A stretch of 64,000 nucleotides of DNA, from positions 900,897 to 964,896 of the forward strand of contig NW_003314306.1 of assembly GCF_000143415.4 (NCBI RefSeq), in the 5' to 3' direction. Numbering within the stretch: position 1 is the first letter of the stretch; every line of letters starts with the position of its first letter. Positions 1 to 9,152 of this stretch are shown here, in pieces. The DNA comes from Selaginella moellendorffii. Lineage: Eukaryota; Streptophyta; Lycopodiopsida; Selaginellales; Selaginellaceae. Both the position numbers and the translations under genes were made by a program. The notes beneath the pieces were generated by a model. That model searched no databases, had not been told where the DNA came from, and saw only the letters and a list, made by a program, of their open reading frames with translations.

Positions 1-1232
1 CGAAGAAGTAGCATCGCTCCCCAGCAAAGATTGAGGAAAGAGGTGTTGCTGTTGCTCCAGGAGCGGGGCCTTGACGAGGCGCTTGTGGAAGAGCTTCCAA
101 CGAAGTAAGTCATTGTTCTCGTGATAAAGTGCTAGTTCTCAGGAGACTTTCCAGGTGGGAAAGAATCGGTGATCTCGTAATTCTTCCGGGGAGCTCACTG
201 CGGAGCGAGCTCTGGAAATCTCTAGGATCTCCGCTGTGGAAAATCATAGCAGAGTGCCTTGGTGTAACCAAAGTAGCACGTCAAGTAAGTAGAGATTGCT
301 TTCTCTTCAATTATTCTATAGATAAAATAGATGTTTCCAGGGCCCGGTTGCCTCGACTGGAACGAGAGACAGTGGAGTGGAAATGCTGCTGGGCGAGGAT
401 GGCTGGGTTGAGCACCGAGAAAACGCTATTCTCTATTGCTTCGATGCCACCAAGTGCATGTTTTCTTCTGGAAACGTGACTGAGCGCTCGAGAATGGGAG
501 AACTTAACTGTGAGAACGATGTGATTGTGGATCTCTTTGCCGGTATTGGCTACTTTGTGTTGCCATTCCTCGTGAGGTAGTTTTTATCTTTTGATCGAGC
601 AGCTTTTCTCTTACGCTGACAAATGTTTCTCTCCTTCCTTTTGGTTTTCACAAGGGCCCGAGCGAAGCACGTCTATGCATGCGAATGGAATCCACACGCT
701 CTCTACGCTTTGCGCCGGAACTTGCGTGCCAGTGCTGTCGAGAAACGGTGTACCGTCATTGAAGGTGACAATCGGCTCACTGCTCCTCGGGTAAATGCGT
801 TAAGCTTGGAGAAAAGATTTACAAGGCTTTATTTGGCAGGAAGTTGCTGATAGAGTGTGCTTGGGACTTCTCCCCTCGAGCGAAGGAAGCTGGGCTGTGG
901 CAGTGAGAGCTCTAAAGTAACCGTGATTTCTTTCATTTGCGTACAAGTTTCCTCACTTCTTCTTTCAGGTCAGGCGGTGGAATTCTTCACGTTCACGAAA
1001 ACATCAAGGACGTCGAAGAGGAGGACTGGATTGAGTACCTCACTAAGTCCCTCCAGACACTTGCAAATGCACAGGGTTCGTGATCGCTCTTCTTTTACTT
1101 ATTTGGATCACGTTGATGATAGGAAGAAGCTGGGAGATCCGTGTGAACCACATCGAGCACGTCAAGTGGTATGCTCCACACGTACGTCACATTGTAGCAG
1201 ACGTATGGTGCAGTTCATTCAAAGAAACGTGA
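1..1232 (+). CDS. TYW2: TYW2-domain tRNA wybutosine-synthesizing protein, 3' end (partial)
   Basis: Seven exons are legible: 1-104 (cut by the window edge), 155-284, 341-576, 655-790, 840-916, 969-1075 and 1123-1232, all with GT..AG introns of 49-78 bp. The spliced frame carries the class I methyltransferase-like core VDLFAGIGYFVLPF, then YACEWNPHA, EGDNRLTAP, and a C-terminal KWYAPHVRHIVADV typical of TYW2. Family knowledge: TYW2 transfers the aminocarboxypropyl group of S-adenosylmethionine to the tricyclic base at position 37 of tRNA-Phe during wybutosine synthesis. In plants this domain is usually the C-terminal part of a TYW3-kelch-TYW2 fusion, so upstream exons probably lie outside the window. 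The frame is intact to the TGA at 1230-1232. Related broken copies lie at 3.1-3.7 and 5.2-5.4 kb. Confidence 0.85.
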
Positions 1233-1579
1233 CAGGTATAGAAGCTCTCCAACTCTTTTTGCTCCTTCAAAGAACCTTTTTCGTAGGAAAAACTAATATA
1301 ATATTGGTTTAATGCAATCCAATGGTAGCTGAGGCTTCGTCATTGAAATCAGCTTTAAAGGTGAAGATTTTCAACAATGCTTTTGATAGTTTGGGAGTTC
1401 CACAATGAAGAAATCTTGATGGTGATTCACAGACCGCTGGGGTATTCCCGCGGAAATAGTAATACCTAAGGCTCTCACTGTTGTCTCTTCTCTCTCTCAC
1501 AGTAATTTCATTAGTGATATATTTATATTTAGTGATCATTATCAAATTATAATAATTATACAAAAGGAGTGGACGATCT
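1233..1579. other. Intergenic, no gene seen
   Basis: This is downstream of the TYW2-domain gene. It becomes AT-rich after about 1490 and no coding homology or structured element was recognised. It probably holds the 3' UTR. Confidence 0.4.
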
Positions 1580-1802
1580 TCCACAGTGGAGCCGTTGACT
1601 AAGGCGAGATGGTCGTTGACCCGCGTGAAATTGGCGGTGACAGGAGCCACTGCTGGATTGGCGGATCCTCCCTCCACTGCGTCTCAGTTTGGAGACTCCA
1701 ATCTATTTCCCTCCAGCAGCGTCAATCCCAGAGGCTCCCTGCCGCCAACCAGGGACGTGCCAAAAAGGGTGGGATTGGCAATGACGGGCGCCACTGCTGG
1801 AT
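1580..1802. pseudogene. Scrambled lectin-gene fragments
   Basis: Three pieces of the lectin-like gene at 3891-4904 are joined here in alternating orientation. About 1586-1660 and 1768-1802 read in the coding sense on the + strand (the segment encoding the conserved HHCWI region). About 1675-1762 is the antisense of the segment encoding the NRLESPN motif. The next stretch is the run of N, so the right end is unknown. No frame is kept. Confidence 0.65.
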
Positions 1803-1902
1803 NNNNNNNNNNNNNNNNNNNNNNNNNNNNNNNNNNNNNNNNNNNNNNNNNNNNNNNNNNNNNNNNNNNNNNNNNNNNNNNNNNNNNNNNNNNNNNNNNN
1901 NN
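1803..1902. other. Assembly gap (100 N)
   Basis: Exactly 100 N residues. The round number suggests a placeholder gap of unknown true size. It lies between inverted lectin-gene pieces, which are difficult to assemble. Confidence 0.98.
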
Positions 1903-2332
1903 AGATTGTCCTTGTAAGTAGGACATGAATACAAGAAGTTGTATTCCAGTGAATTGGCACCTGTAAGACTGAGACTTCGCAGGTGTTTGGATTAGCAAAG
2001 TCCAAAATGCTGGATGACTCAAGCGGAGTCAGAGAATGGTCTTAAGGGATTGGTTGGAGCATTTGGACTGAGGTGTATGGTGCCGCATGAGGTATGAGGA
2101 GGATCATAAGATCCAAGTATGAGAACAGTAGGTATCTCATTGATGGCAGAATGTGCCATTCTAAAGTTGTGGGAAAGATGTTCCCAGAAGAAAATAACTT
2201 TGGCCCAGAGTTGGGTGCAAACTCTATGGTGCAGTGTTAACAGATAGTTAGTACGAGGAACAACTATATTGGTCTTGGCAAAGACCTAGACATTAATAAG
2301 TAGTGTCATAAATGTAGGCTCGTGAGCCCAAT
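1903..2332. other. Unassigned spacer
   Basis: No gene or repeat was recognised. The sequence separates the gap from the next lectin fragment and has no long open frame. Confidence 0.35.
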
Positions 2333-2576
2333 GGATTGACGCCGCTGGAGGGAAATAGATTGGAGTCTCCAAACTGAGACGCAGCGGAGGGTTTGGACGG
2401 AGACCTCCGGGAGGAACTCGTTGAGCAGCGATTATTGGCTCGCAAGGCGAAGTGTGGAGTAAGAAGACGAGCAGCTATGGCTAAAGTATACGTATGGGCT
2501 GGCTATGGAAGACAGTGGCCACGTGGGGGTGTACATCACGGACTCTAGAACACGCATATGGTCCAGCTACCCTTGA
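2333..2576 (+). pseudogene. Lectin gene 3' fragment
   Basis: This matches the 3' part of the lectin-like gene at 3891-4904, but on the + strand. It runs from the segment encoding NRLESPN through YGLAMEDSG to a terminus resembling TRIWSS. The middle of the lectin domain is deleted and the frame is broken, including a TAA within the SSYG region near 2480. It is a decayed copy of the neighbouring gene. Confidence 0.75.
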
Positions 2577-3089
2577 TTGTCTTAAACACCTTAGTGGCTA
2601 CTCTTCTCTGAGGAAACAGCAGAAGTTGGAGGCCCTGGTGATCGTTGACGAGGATAATGACCTTGAGTTTGAAAGCCGGTATTATTTGCGAGTTGGTTCT
2701 TAGTTGTATACTCGGCATCCAAAAACATATGCCTCGACTCAAGTTTGATGACTATTCAAGCTTAGACTCTGTTAAGCCAATGGTATTTAAGCTAGAGTGA
2801 AGAGTTTTCATCACCATCACGTGTTATTACGCCAAGTTGCTTATCTTGTTTAATCACTGATTCGTGCAAAACCGTGACACAACATCACACTGGGGCATCC
2901 AGGAACATGTCTCGGCCCCGAACAAAGTCTGAAGGCTCCTTCGCTGCAGCAGCTCCTTCACGCATAAGGCTCCTTCGCTACATCGAAGAATTCCCTGCAA
3001 GCGATAATGCTCGCAGGGTAGCAGCTCCAGTGACATTGCATGGCGCCGATCGTTTTAGAGGAAGGTCAAGATCAGTCGAGCTGCCATGA
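2577..3089. other. Spacer upstream of TYW2 pseudogene
   Basis: Nothing certain was recognised. A short open stretch at 2905-3087 encodes an Arg/Ser/Ala-rich peptide that runs up to the TYW2-like pseudogene. It may be remnant upstream exon sequence of that copy, which is a guess. Confidence 0.3.
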
Positions 3090-3656
3090 ACTGCCCAGCA
3101 AAGATGCTTCAGGAGCGAGGTCTTCACGTGTGGAAGAGTTTCCAATAAATGTAAAGTAGGAGATTTTAAGAATTTGTAATCTCGCAATTCTAGTTTTAGA
3201 AATCTCTAGGATCTCCGCTGTGGAAAATGGTGTGATGAAAGTAGCACATCATGAAGTAGCTCTTTGACTGTTCTATAGATACCATCGATGTTTCCAGACC
3301 CGGTTGCCTCGACTGGAACGAGAGACATTGGAGTGGAATTGCTGCGTGGCGAGGATGGCCGGGCTGAGCGCTATTGTTTCGATGCCACTAAGTGCATGTT
3401 TTCTTCTGAAAGCGCTCGGGGATGGAGAACTTCGTACGATATGGTTGTGGATCTAGGTATTGGCTACTTTGTCTTGCCTTTTGATATGCATGCGATGGAA
3501 TCAGGTCCCACAGTGAATCCCCATGCTCGCCAGCATCGAGAGTTCTTCCTTGCAGCTCCAAGGCCATTGCTTGTGCCGTCCTTGGCTCATCCACTCATTC
3601 TTATCTTATAGGGATTCGCGTGAACCACGTCTGCAACGTCCGACATTGTACCGGCG
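3090..3656 (+). pseudogene. TYW2-domain pseudogene, copy 2
   Basis: This parallels the gene at 1-1232 but is degraded. The 3092-3120 segment matches the first visible exon. Positions 3296-3480 match exon 3, with FDATKCMFSS and GIGYFVLPF still readable although several residues of the SAM-binding motif are deleted. About 3485-3510 resembles part of exon 4, and 3611-3655 resembles exon 7 (RVNHV). Exons 5-6 are missing. Frameshifts and deletions exclude function. Confidence 0.75.
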
Positions 3657-3890
3657 ATAGTGAGTGCACATATCACATGCATTGACTAGTTACGAGCTCG
3701 TAACTAGCTAAAAAAAAGCTTTCATAGCTCGTACTCTTTCTAAGGAGAGGACTTTAGCAGTCATTCAACGGCGTGTGATCCATTGGAGAACTCTCGGCTA
3801 CTTACTAAATGCTATATTAGAAACTCGATTCCAAACAGATAGCTTCTCACAAACTCATCCCTAGCTCTATATAAGCACATGCCTTACAAT

Positions 3891-4904
3891 CTATGGACTT
3901 GACCATATGCGTGTTCCAGAGTCCGTGATGTAAACACCCGCATGGCCACTGTCTTCCATAGCCAGCCCATATGTATACTTCAGCCCATAGCTGCTCGTCT
4001 TCTTACTCCACACCTCGCCTCGCGAGCCAATAATCACCAAAACTCCATACTCGTTGAGATGCAGGTAACATCCCGAGTCCCTCCCGGAGGTCTCCGTACC
4101 CCACACCCTCCGGTGCGTCTCCCTCACACGCACCACCAGCGCGCAGTCAGTCTCCATGGTGAGCACGAACACCAAGTTTGGAGACTCCAATCTATTTCCC
4201 TCCAACAGCGTCGATCCCAGATGTTCCCTGCCGCCAACCAGGGACGTGCCAAAGATCCAGCAGTGGTGCCCGTCAACGTCAATCCCGCGCGGGTCAATGA
4301 CCGTCTCGCCCGCATCAGCGGCTCCATCATCCAAGATTTTAGACTGTGGAAGATAAAGAAGTGTAAGATCAAGGGTGCCGCTGCCACCACCGGTACCTGG
4401 CTCGTCCTCAAAAGGAGTGTCTCGCAGCTCATACTCGATTCCAAAATAGCGGAGAACCAGGTTGACGTGGCCGTACCACATGTTCCCGTAGACAATTGGA
4501 TCCAAGTCCCGGATCGCGTCACGGATCTCCTCCAACATCGTCGTGATGCTCTGGATGAGCTCGCGGCCCCCGGCGCTGGTGCGGCTGGGCGCGACTGTGC
4601 AGATGTCACTGTTCTCCATGAAAGCTCGGTTGTACAGCCACAGCCTCACCCGCACAAACGCATTTTGGGTGTATTCCACGACGAAGGACATGCTCCGTCC
4701 TGTGCCGTAGCCAGCGTCAGGGTTCAGAGACCTCAGGTACTCTTCGATGCGGCTTATGATATCCAGGACGCGGGTGATAGCAAGATGGCCAAATCGCAGC
4801 CTGAACCTGAAGATTCCACGGAATGGAATCCCTGGTGGTGGCTGTGCAATGCAGGGACACGCAAGTGACATGAGTAGAGCAAGTGACACAAGGCTGGTTC
4901 TCAT
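3891..4904 (-). CDS. Secreted bulb-type (GNA-like) lectin-domain protein with unknown N-terminal domain
   Basis: An intronless frame of 337 residues, taking ATG 4902-4904 as start. Residues 1-21 form a hydrophobic signal peptide ending around CIA|QPPP. Residues 22-175 are a segment I do not recognise. Residues about 231-337 have the bulb-lectin pattern: LLEGNRLESPN, a Cys pair (C254 and C279) and VWGTETSG. Family knowledge: such domains bind mannose through a QxDxNxVxY motif. Here the first site reads METDCALVVRV, with Gln, Asn and Tyr replaced, and the other two are also degenerate, so mannose binding is doubtful. The product is probably secreted or vacuolar. The gene sits between two pieces of TYW2 pseudogene and has at least four broken relatives in the window. 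Confidence 0.65.
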   Translation of the reverse strand: MRTSLVSLALLMSLACPCIAQPPPGIPFRGIFRFRLRFGHLAITRVLDIISRIEEYLRSLNPDAGYGTGRSMSFVVEYTQNAFVRVRLWLYNRAFMENSDICTVAPSRTSAGGRELIQSITTMLEEIRDAIRDLDPIVYGNMWYGHVNLVLRYFGIEYELRDTPFEDEPGTGGGSGTLDLTLLYLPQSKILDDGAADAGETVIDPRGIDVDGHHCWIFGTSLVGGREHLGSTLLEGNRLESPNLVFVLTMETDCALVVRVRETHRRVWGTETSGRDSGCYLHLNEYGVLVIIGSRGEVWSKKTSSYGLKYTYGLAMEDSGHAGVYITDSGTRIWSSP

Positions 4905-4919
4905 GATTGGCCTCAACAA

Positions 4920-5199
4920 TTTTCCACATCAACTTAATTGAGCACAAATAATTGTTTTTATATGTTTTAATTATTTCATATCCATCTATGTATGTGTGTT
5001 GACCTCTAGCGCATATGCTTGAACGCTCAACAACTATGCCAGGAATTTTGCGCGCTTAACAAAGCCAGAAACAAAGCAGTGGTTTTTGGCAACATTCTGA
5101 GAATATTCCTTCACTAATTATAGTCTACCATCCGGACTATATGTAAAGGCATGCCCATCGTTGTGAGCGCCCTGGGATCCTTACAAGGCATTTCCCTTG
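4920..5199. other. Upstream region of the lectin-like gene
   Basis: AT-rich sequence follows the minus-strand start at 4904 and would contain its promoter. No individual element could be assigned. Confidence 0.35.
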
Positions 5200-5392
5200 T
5201 CCCATGCTCTGTGCCGGAACTTGAGCGCAAGTGAAGTTCAAGGAACAGTGTATTGTCAATTAACTCACTGCTCCTGGGGTGAATAGAGAAAAGATTTACA
5301 AAGGGTTTGCATTCTTGGCAGAAAGTGCTGATAGAGTGTGCCTGGGTGAAGAAAGATGGGCTATGGAAATGAGAGCTCTAAAGAAACAGTTA
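5200..5392 (+). pseudogene. TYW2-domain fragment (exons 4-5 like)
   Basis: This aligns with 709-917 of the TYW2 gene, including the intron between exons 4 and 5: the CCGGAACTTG start, the LTAP region, the intron, then ADRVCLG and RALK. Small deletions break the frame. With the 3.1-3.7 kb piece it makes most of a second gene copy, split by the lectin-like gene. Confidence 0.75.
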
Positions 5393-7261
5393 TTTTCTTT
5401 TATTTGGTTTTCATAAGATCTCATAAGATTAATGAGTTTAAATTTGTAAGGGAAACAAATTAAAGGGAAAGGGCCTAACAATAGATTAGAGACAAGCCCT
5501 ATATCTGTGACTTTGTTCTATGGAAGAAGCTAGACTCATATGAGGTACCAGGAGCCATGAAATCTTGCTCAAAGCTGGCACAAGTGACACTACAAAGCTT
5601 TGGAAGTGGTTTGTTGATGAATACAACAAACATTTGGACATGGAGGTGATTGAGAATTCATTTTTAGACATATAACAAGGGAAACAAAATTCAATGAAAG
5701 TTCAAAATCTATTATTATACTCTATTCTAAATAACCTGCATCTTTTTAAATAACTAAATTATTGTTTAAGCACACACACAAATGTTGAGCAAGCTCTTTT
5801 CAGATCTTGGGAAACGAGCATGAAGTCCCTGAATCCATGCAGAAGATCCAGGCCTTGTATAAAACCTTTGGCAACAAAACAACCTTTGTAGCTAGATTGA
5901 TTTATTGCATGGTTATAAATCCTCTTAAACACCCATTTGAAGTTCACAAGCTTGTGATTATTTAGTGTATTGCACACTTAAAAAAATTTGATCCTTGAGA
6001 AGGGCTGCTTGATCTTATGAAGATCCTCAATAGGCTTTACAATAGAAGCCATCCTGAAAAGTGTTGAAAGATGTTAAATCTTTATCTTTTATTTAATAAA
6101 AATATTCTTTTAACATTTGAAGAAGTTGTATATAATTCAAACTTATAGCTTTGGGAAAGGCATTACATGAAATTTTTGGCAACAAGATAACCTTTATAAC
6201 TAGATTAATTTATTGCATAGTTGTGGGTCCTCTTGAACACCTATTTAAAATTTACAAATTTGATGTATTACACATTTAAAATATTTTATTCTTGAAAAGG
6301 GACTCCATCTTGTGGGAGGCATAGACTAAAATAAGACCTCTTCTCTAGTGGTGAAATGAGATACAAATAATTTTGGTTAAATGTTTTAAAAGAAATTAAT
6401 CCACATGCTTTGATTCAATGATCCCTTATCTTTTCATGTAAACATTTGAATCAACAACAATACGGTAAAATCCCAATGCCTTGTTAAACTTTTGTTACCA
6501 TAAATGTGAAAATTTCTTCAAATACAACATTTAGTGAAGCCTCCAAGTTTTACTACAATTGCTATAACTAGGAAATCTAATTGAAATGCATTAAAAATCT
6601 CTTTTGCCAACCTGTTGACATCTTTATATTCATTTGATGAACTTTTTAATTCTTTGGCATTTTGTGAAGAACCTCACCACTCTTTACAACATTTAGTAGG
6701 GTTTAAATTTTATATCCTCAAAAGGTACGTGGCTATATCCTAAAAAAGCATATAGCCCCTAAACCCTAAACTCAAAATAGTTTATTTAGCCTTTTTATAT
6801 CAAAAATATTCCTTAGCCATTTATTGGAACTAGCTCAAATATTTTGTCTCATTAACTATTCTCCACAATTTAGGAGCATACTTAGTTATACTAATTAAGT
6901 TTTTAAAAATGATTATTTATCAATAAATGAAATTGCTCAATAAAACCTGATAGGTTCTCTTTGAGCATACTAATGTTCAACAATAAAACAATGATATGAT
7001 CAATAGAAAATATTTTATTTATTTATAATATTAGCAAGAAAAATTACAAATGCATTTGAATTAACTAATGGATATTAAAATAAGAGACATTTAAAGAAAT
7101 AAGAAATGAATAATAGGAAAAATTTAGATTTAGAAAAATAAGGTAAAACAGTTATAGAAGTTTTAAATAATAAGAAGGTACAATAATTCTAAATTATCAG
7201 AAAAAGATAATATATATGCAGAATAAATTTAAAAATCAAGAATAAAATAAAATAAAAATTA
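5393..7261. other. AT-rich intergenic DNA
   Basis: Very AT-rich, low-complexity sequence with no frame above about 70 codons and no family recognised. It forms the left flank of the nested retrotransposon block. Confidence 0.5.
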
Positions 7262-7422
7262 TGATGTGAGGGCAAAGTGTACAGCTATAATGCCGTATAC
7301 TAATATTAGTGTAGTGGGATTTTGGTAGCTGTTGGATTGTGCTCCTATATATAAACTAGGGTTTTTGGGCTAATTGATATGCACATTTTCTGTATTCCCT
7401 TTCCATATTCAAAGCACTCACA
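7262..7422 (+). repeat. 5' LTR of the outer gypsy element
   Basis: 161 bp, beginning TGATGTGAGGG and ending ACTCACA. It matches 22197-22366 closely apart from a short indel and scattered substitutions. It contains TATATATAA (about 7349), a plausible TATA box. The next bases, starting TGG at 7424, are the expected primer-site position, but I cannot name the tRNA. Confidence 0.8.
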
Positions 7423-7675
7423 TTGGTGGAGGTGAGAGGCATCTTTGATTGTCCCTGAGGAGTGCTTTGATTTGGGATTTTAGTTTAAATCTAGTTTTTT
7501 CCATTTCCTTTCTTTTGTTTTTTCCTTTCAGGATTTTGGTTTAGATTTAACTTTTTGTATTGTCTAGATCTACCATTTCCTTATAACTTTTTGTCATTTC
7601 TATTCTTTTGCTCTTTCTTTTTCGTTCATCTTCATGGTAGATTAGCAATCTCCTCCTTTAACTCTAGAGTAGTAG

Positions 7676-8006
7676 TTGGTACAATTGCTTGATGTTATGC
7701 GCTTGCAATTGAACAACCAAACTCAATTGATGGCGGTGTTCATGGCACGTGGTACAACTCTTCTTGCTCTTAGTGCCAATCCTCGCGTTCGGCTAGAGTT
7801 CTTTTGCAGAAATCTTAGGGATGATGTGTACCATTTGTTTGATCACTTCACAATGATTGCCATATATCATTCTTGGGATAATACTTGATGTTTGTGTGAG
7901 TTTCTCACGTGTCTCCAAGGGACAACGTTGCAATGGTACAATGGTTTGAGCACATCCACTCGTGAGGATTGGAACGTCTTCAAATACGTCTTCAAACGTG
8001 CCAATG
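7676..8006 (+). pseudogene. gag fragment of outer gypsy element, left part
   Basis: An open stretch of about 70 codons with a gag-like character (LRDDVYHLF), then out-of-frame coding sequence up to the insertion of the LARD-like element at 8007. The gag sequence resumes at 15247. Confidence 0.5.
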
Positions 8007-9139
8007 TGTCGCGAATGTGACTTCGGGTATCGAAAGCTACCTGTCGGCTAGTCCTTTCGGACACTCTTACCTTACTGCCACGATGGCAGGAGGTCGGTAC
8101 TGCTGGTTCCCTTTATTAGCCCCTCTTGTTCAAGTGTTAGTAAACTGGACTTAGCATCTGTACTTGGCCGGATGAGCATAAGGACGGAATTCCTAAGTGT
8201 CTATTTGGCCAAGCATACTTGGCCCGGCTTTTTAGTTCTCTTTTGCTCTGTCTTGCACTGGCTTGACAAGAACCCTCGCGTATTGAGATTGGTCCCTCAA
8301 TATCGTTGGATGATAGCTTACCGTGTCTGCCAAACACCCTCGCTATCATGCCCTTTGTGTTAGTCTCATTTCGGTCCCAAATGCTATTTATGGAAAGTGT
8401 CCAGATTTGCTCATTTGGCATATCTACGGAATGTAGAGATCGGCCTGAACACAATGGTGTTCGTCCCGTGTCCAAATTCACAATCTAAGGACATTCCATA
8501 TTTAGTAAGTTTCGAGTTTGTCCCAGAGACTAACTCCTGATACTAAGGGAGGCTTGGGGTGAAAGCCCAAAGCGTGTGTTCCTCAAGGGGGGGGGGCTAT
8601 GGGGGGTTCCAAATGTATAGTAGGGATAGTGGGTAGGTCGGGCATGGCCGACCAACCTGAGGCATAGTCTAGCTCCCGCTTGCGTGCTTGTCCTTGTTCT
8701 GCGTCCGGCTTGGGTCTAAGCCCAAGTTCCATTCCATGCTAGCTGGTGGAGTACCCATATTCTCACGTTAGGCCACCGGTATGCCGAAATAGCGCCAGAC
8801 TCCGTTTGGCTCCATTTTGCGTGCTGGTCCTGGCATTGGGATGCTGGTTGCTCTAGGACTGTTCCAAGTCGCTCCGGGCCCCTGTCCCTTCGCTCCTTGG
8901 GCTATATGCTCGGGAGTTGCTCCGTGGTCCGGTTCCATCACTCCTTGGCATCACGCTTGGGAGTTTGGCACCGTTCCTTCGTTCAGTGGCCCAAGGCCCT
9001 GAACCTCGGGTTCCTGTGGACACGTGGCATGGACACGTGGCATCTGTCACGTGGCACAAAGAGGGTTTAGGTTCCGCTTCGTGGTGTTATCCTATGGTAA
9101 ATCACCATAGGATAAAGGGTCAAAACCACGTGCGCTACA
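8007..9139 (+). repeat. 5' LTR of LARD-like element
   Basis: 1133 bp. It contains a run of 10 G at 8587-8596, four CACGTG motifs (9021, 9034, 9048, 9127) and a perfect 12-bp inverted repeat with a 5-nt loop (9087-9115) near its right end. A 13-bp tandem duplication near 9026 is absent from the partner LTR. Confidence 0.92.
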
Positions 9140-9141
9140 TT

Positions 9142-9152
9142 TGGTATTAGAG
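9142..9152 (+). promoter_or_regulatory. Primer-binding site of LARD-like element
   Basis: TGGTATTAGAG lies 2 bases after the LTR end. The initiator tRNA-Met complement is TGGTATCAGAG, so there is one transition difference. Confidence 0.8.

Noticed and set aside
3891-4904. Ribosome-inactivating protein fused to a lectin
   Set aside because: A lectin-bearing secreted protein invites this idea, but the N-terminal segment shows no motif of the RIP active site that I can recognise; called unknown domain instead.
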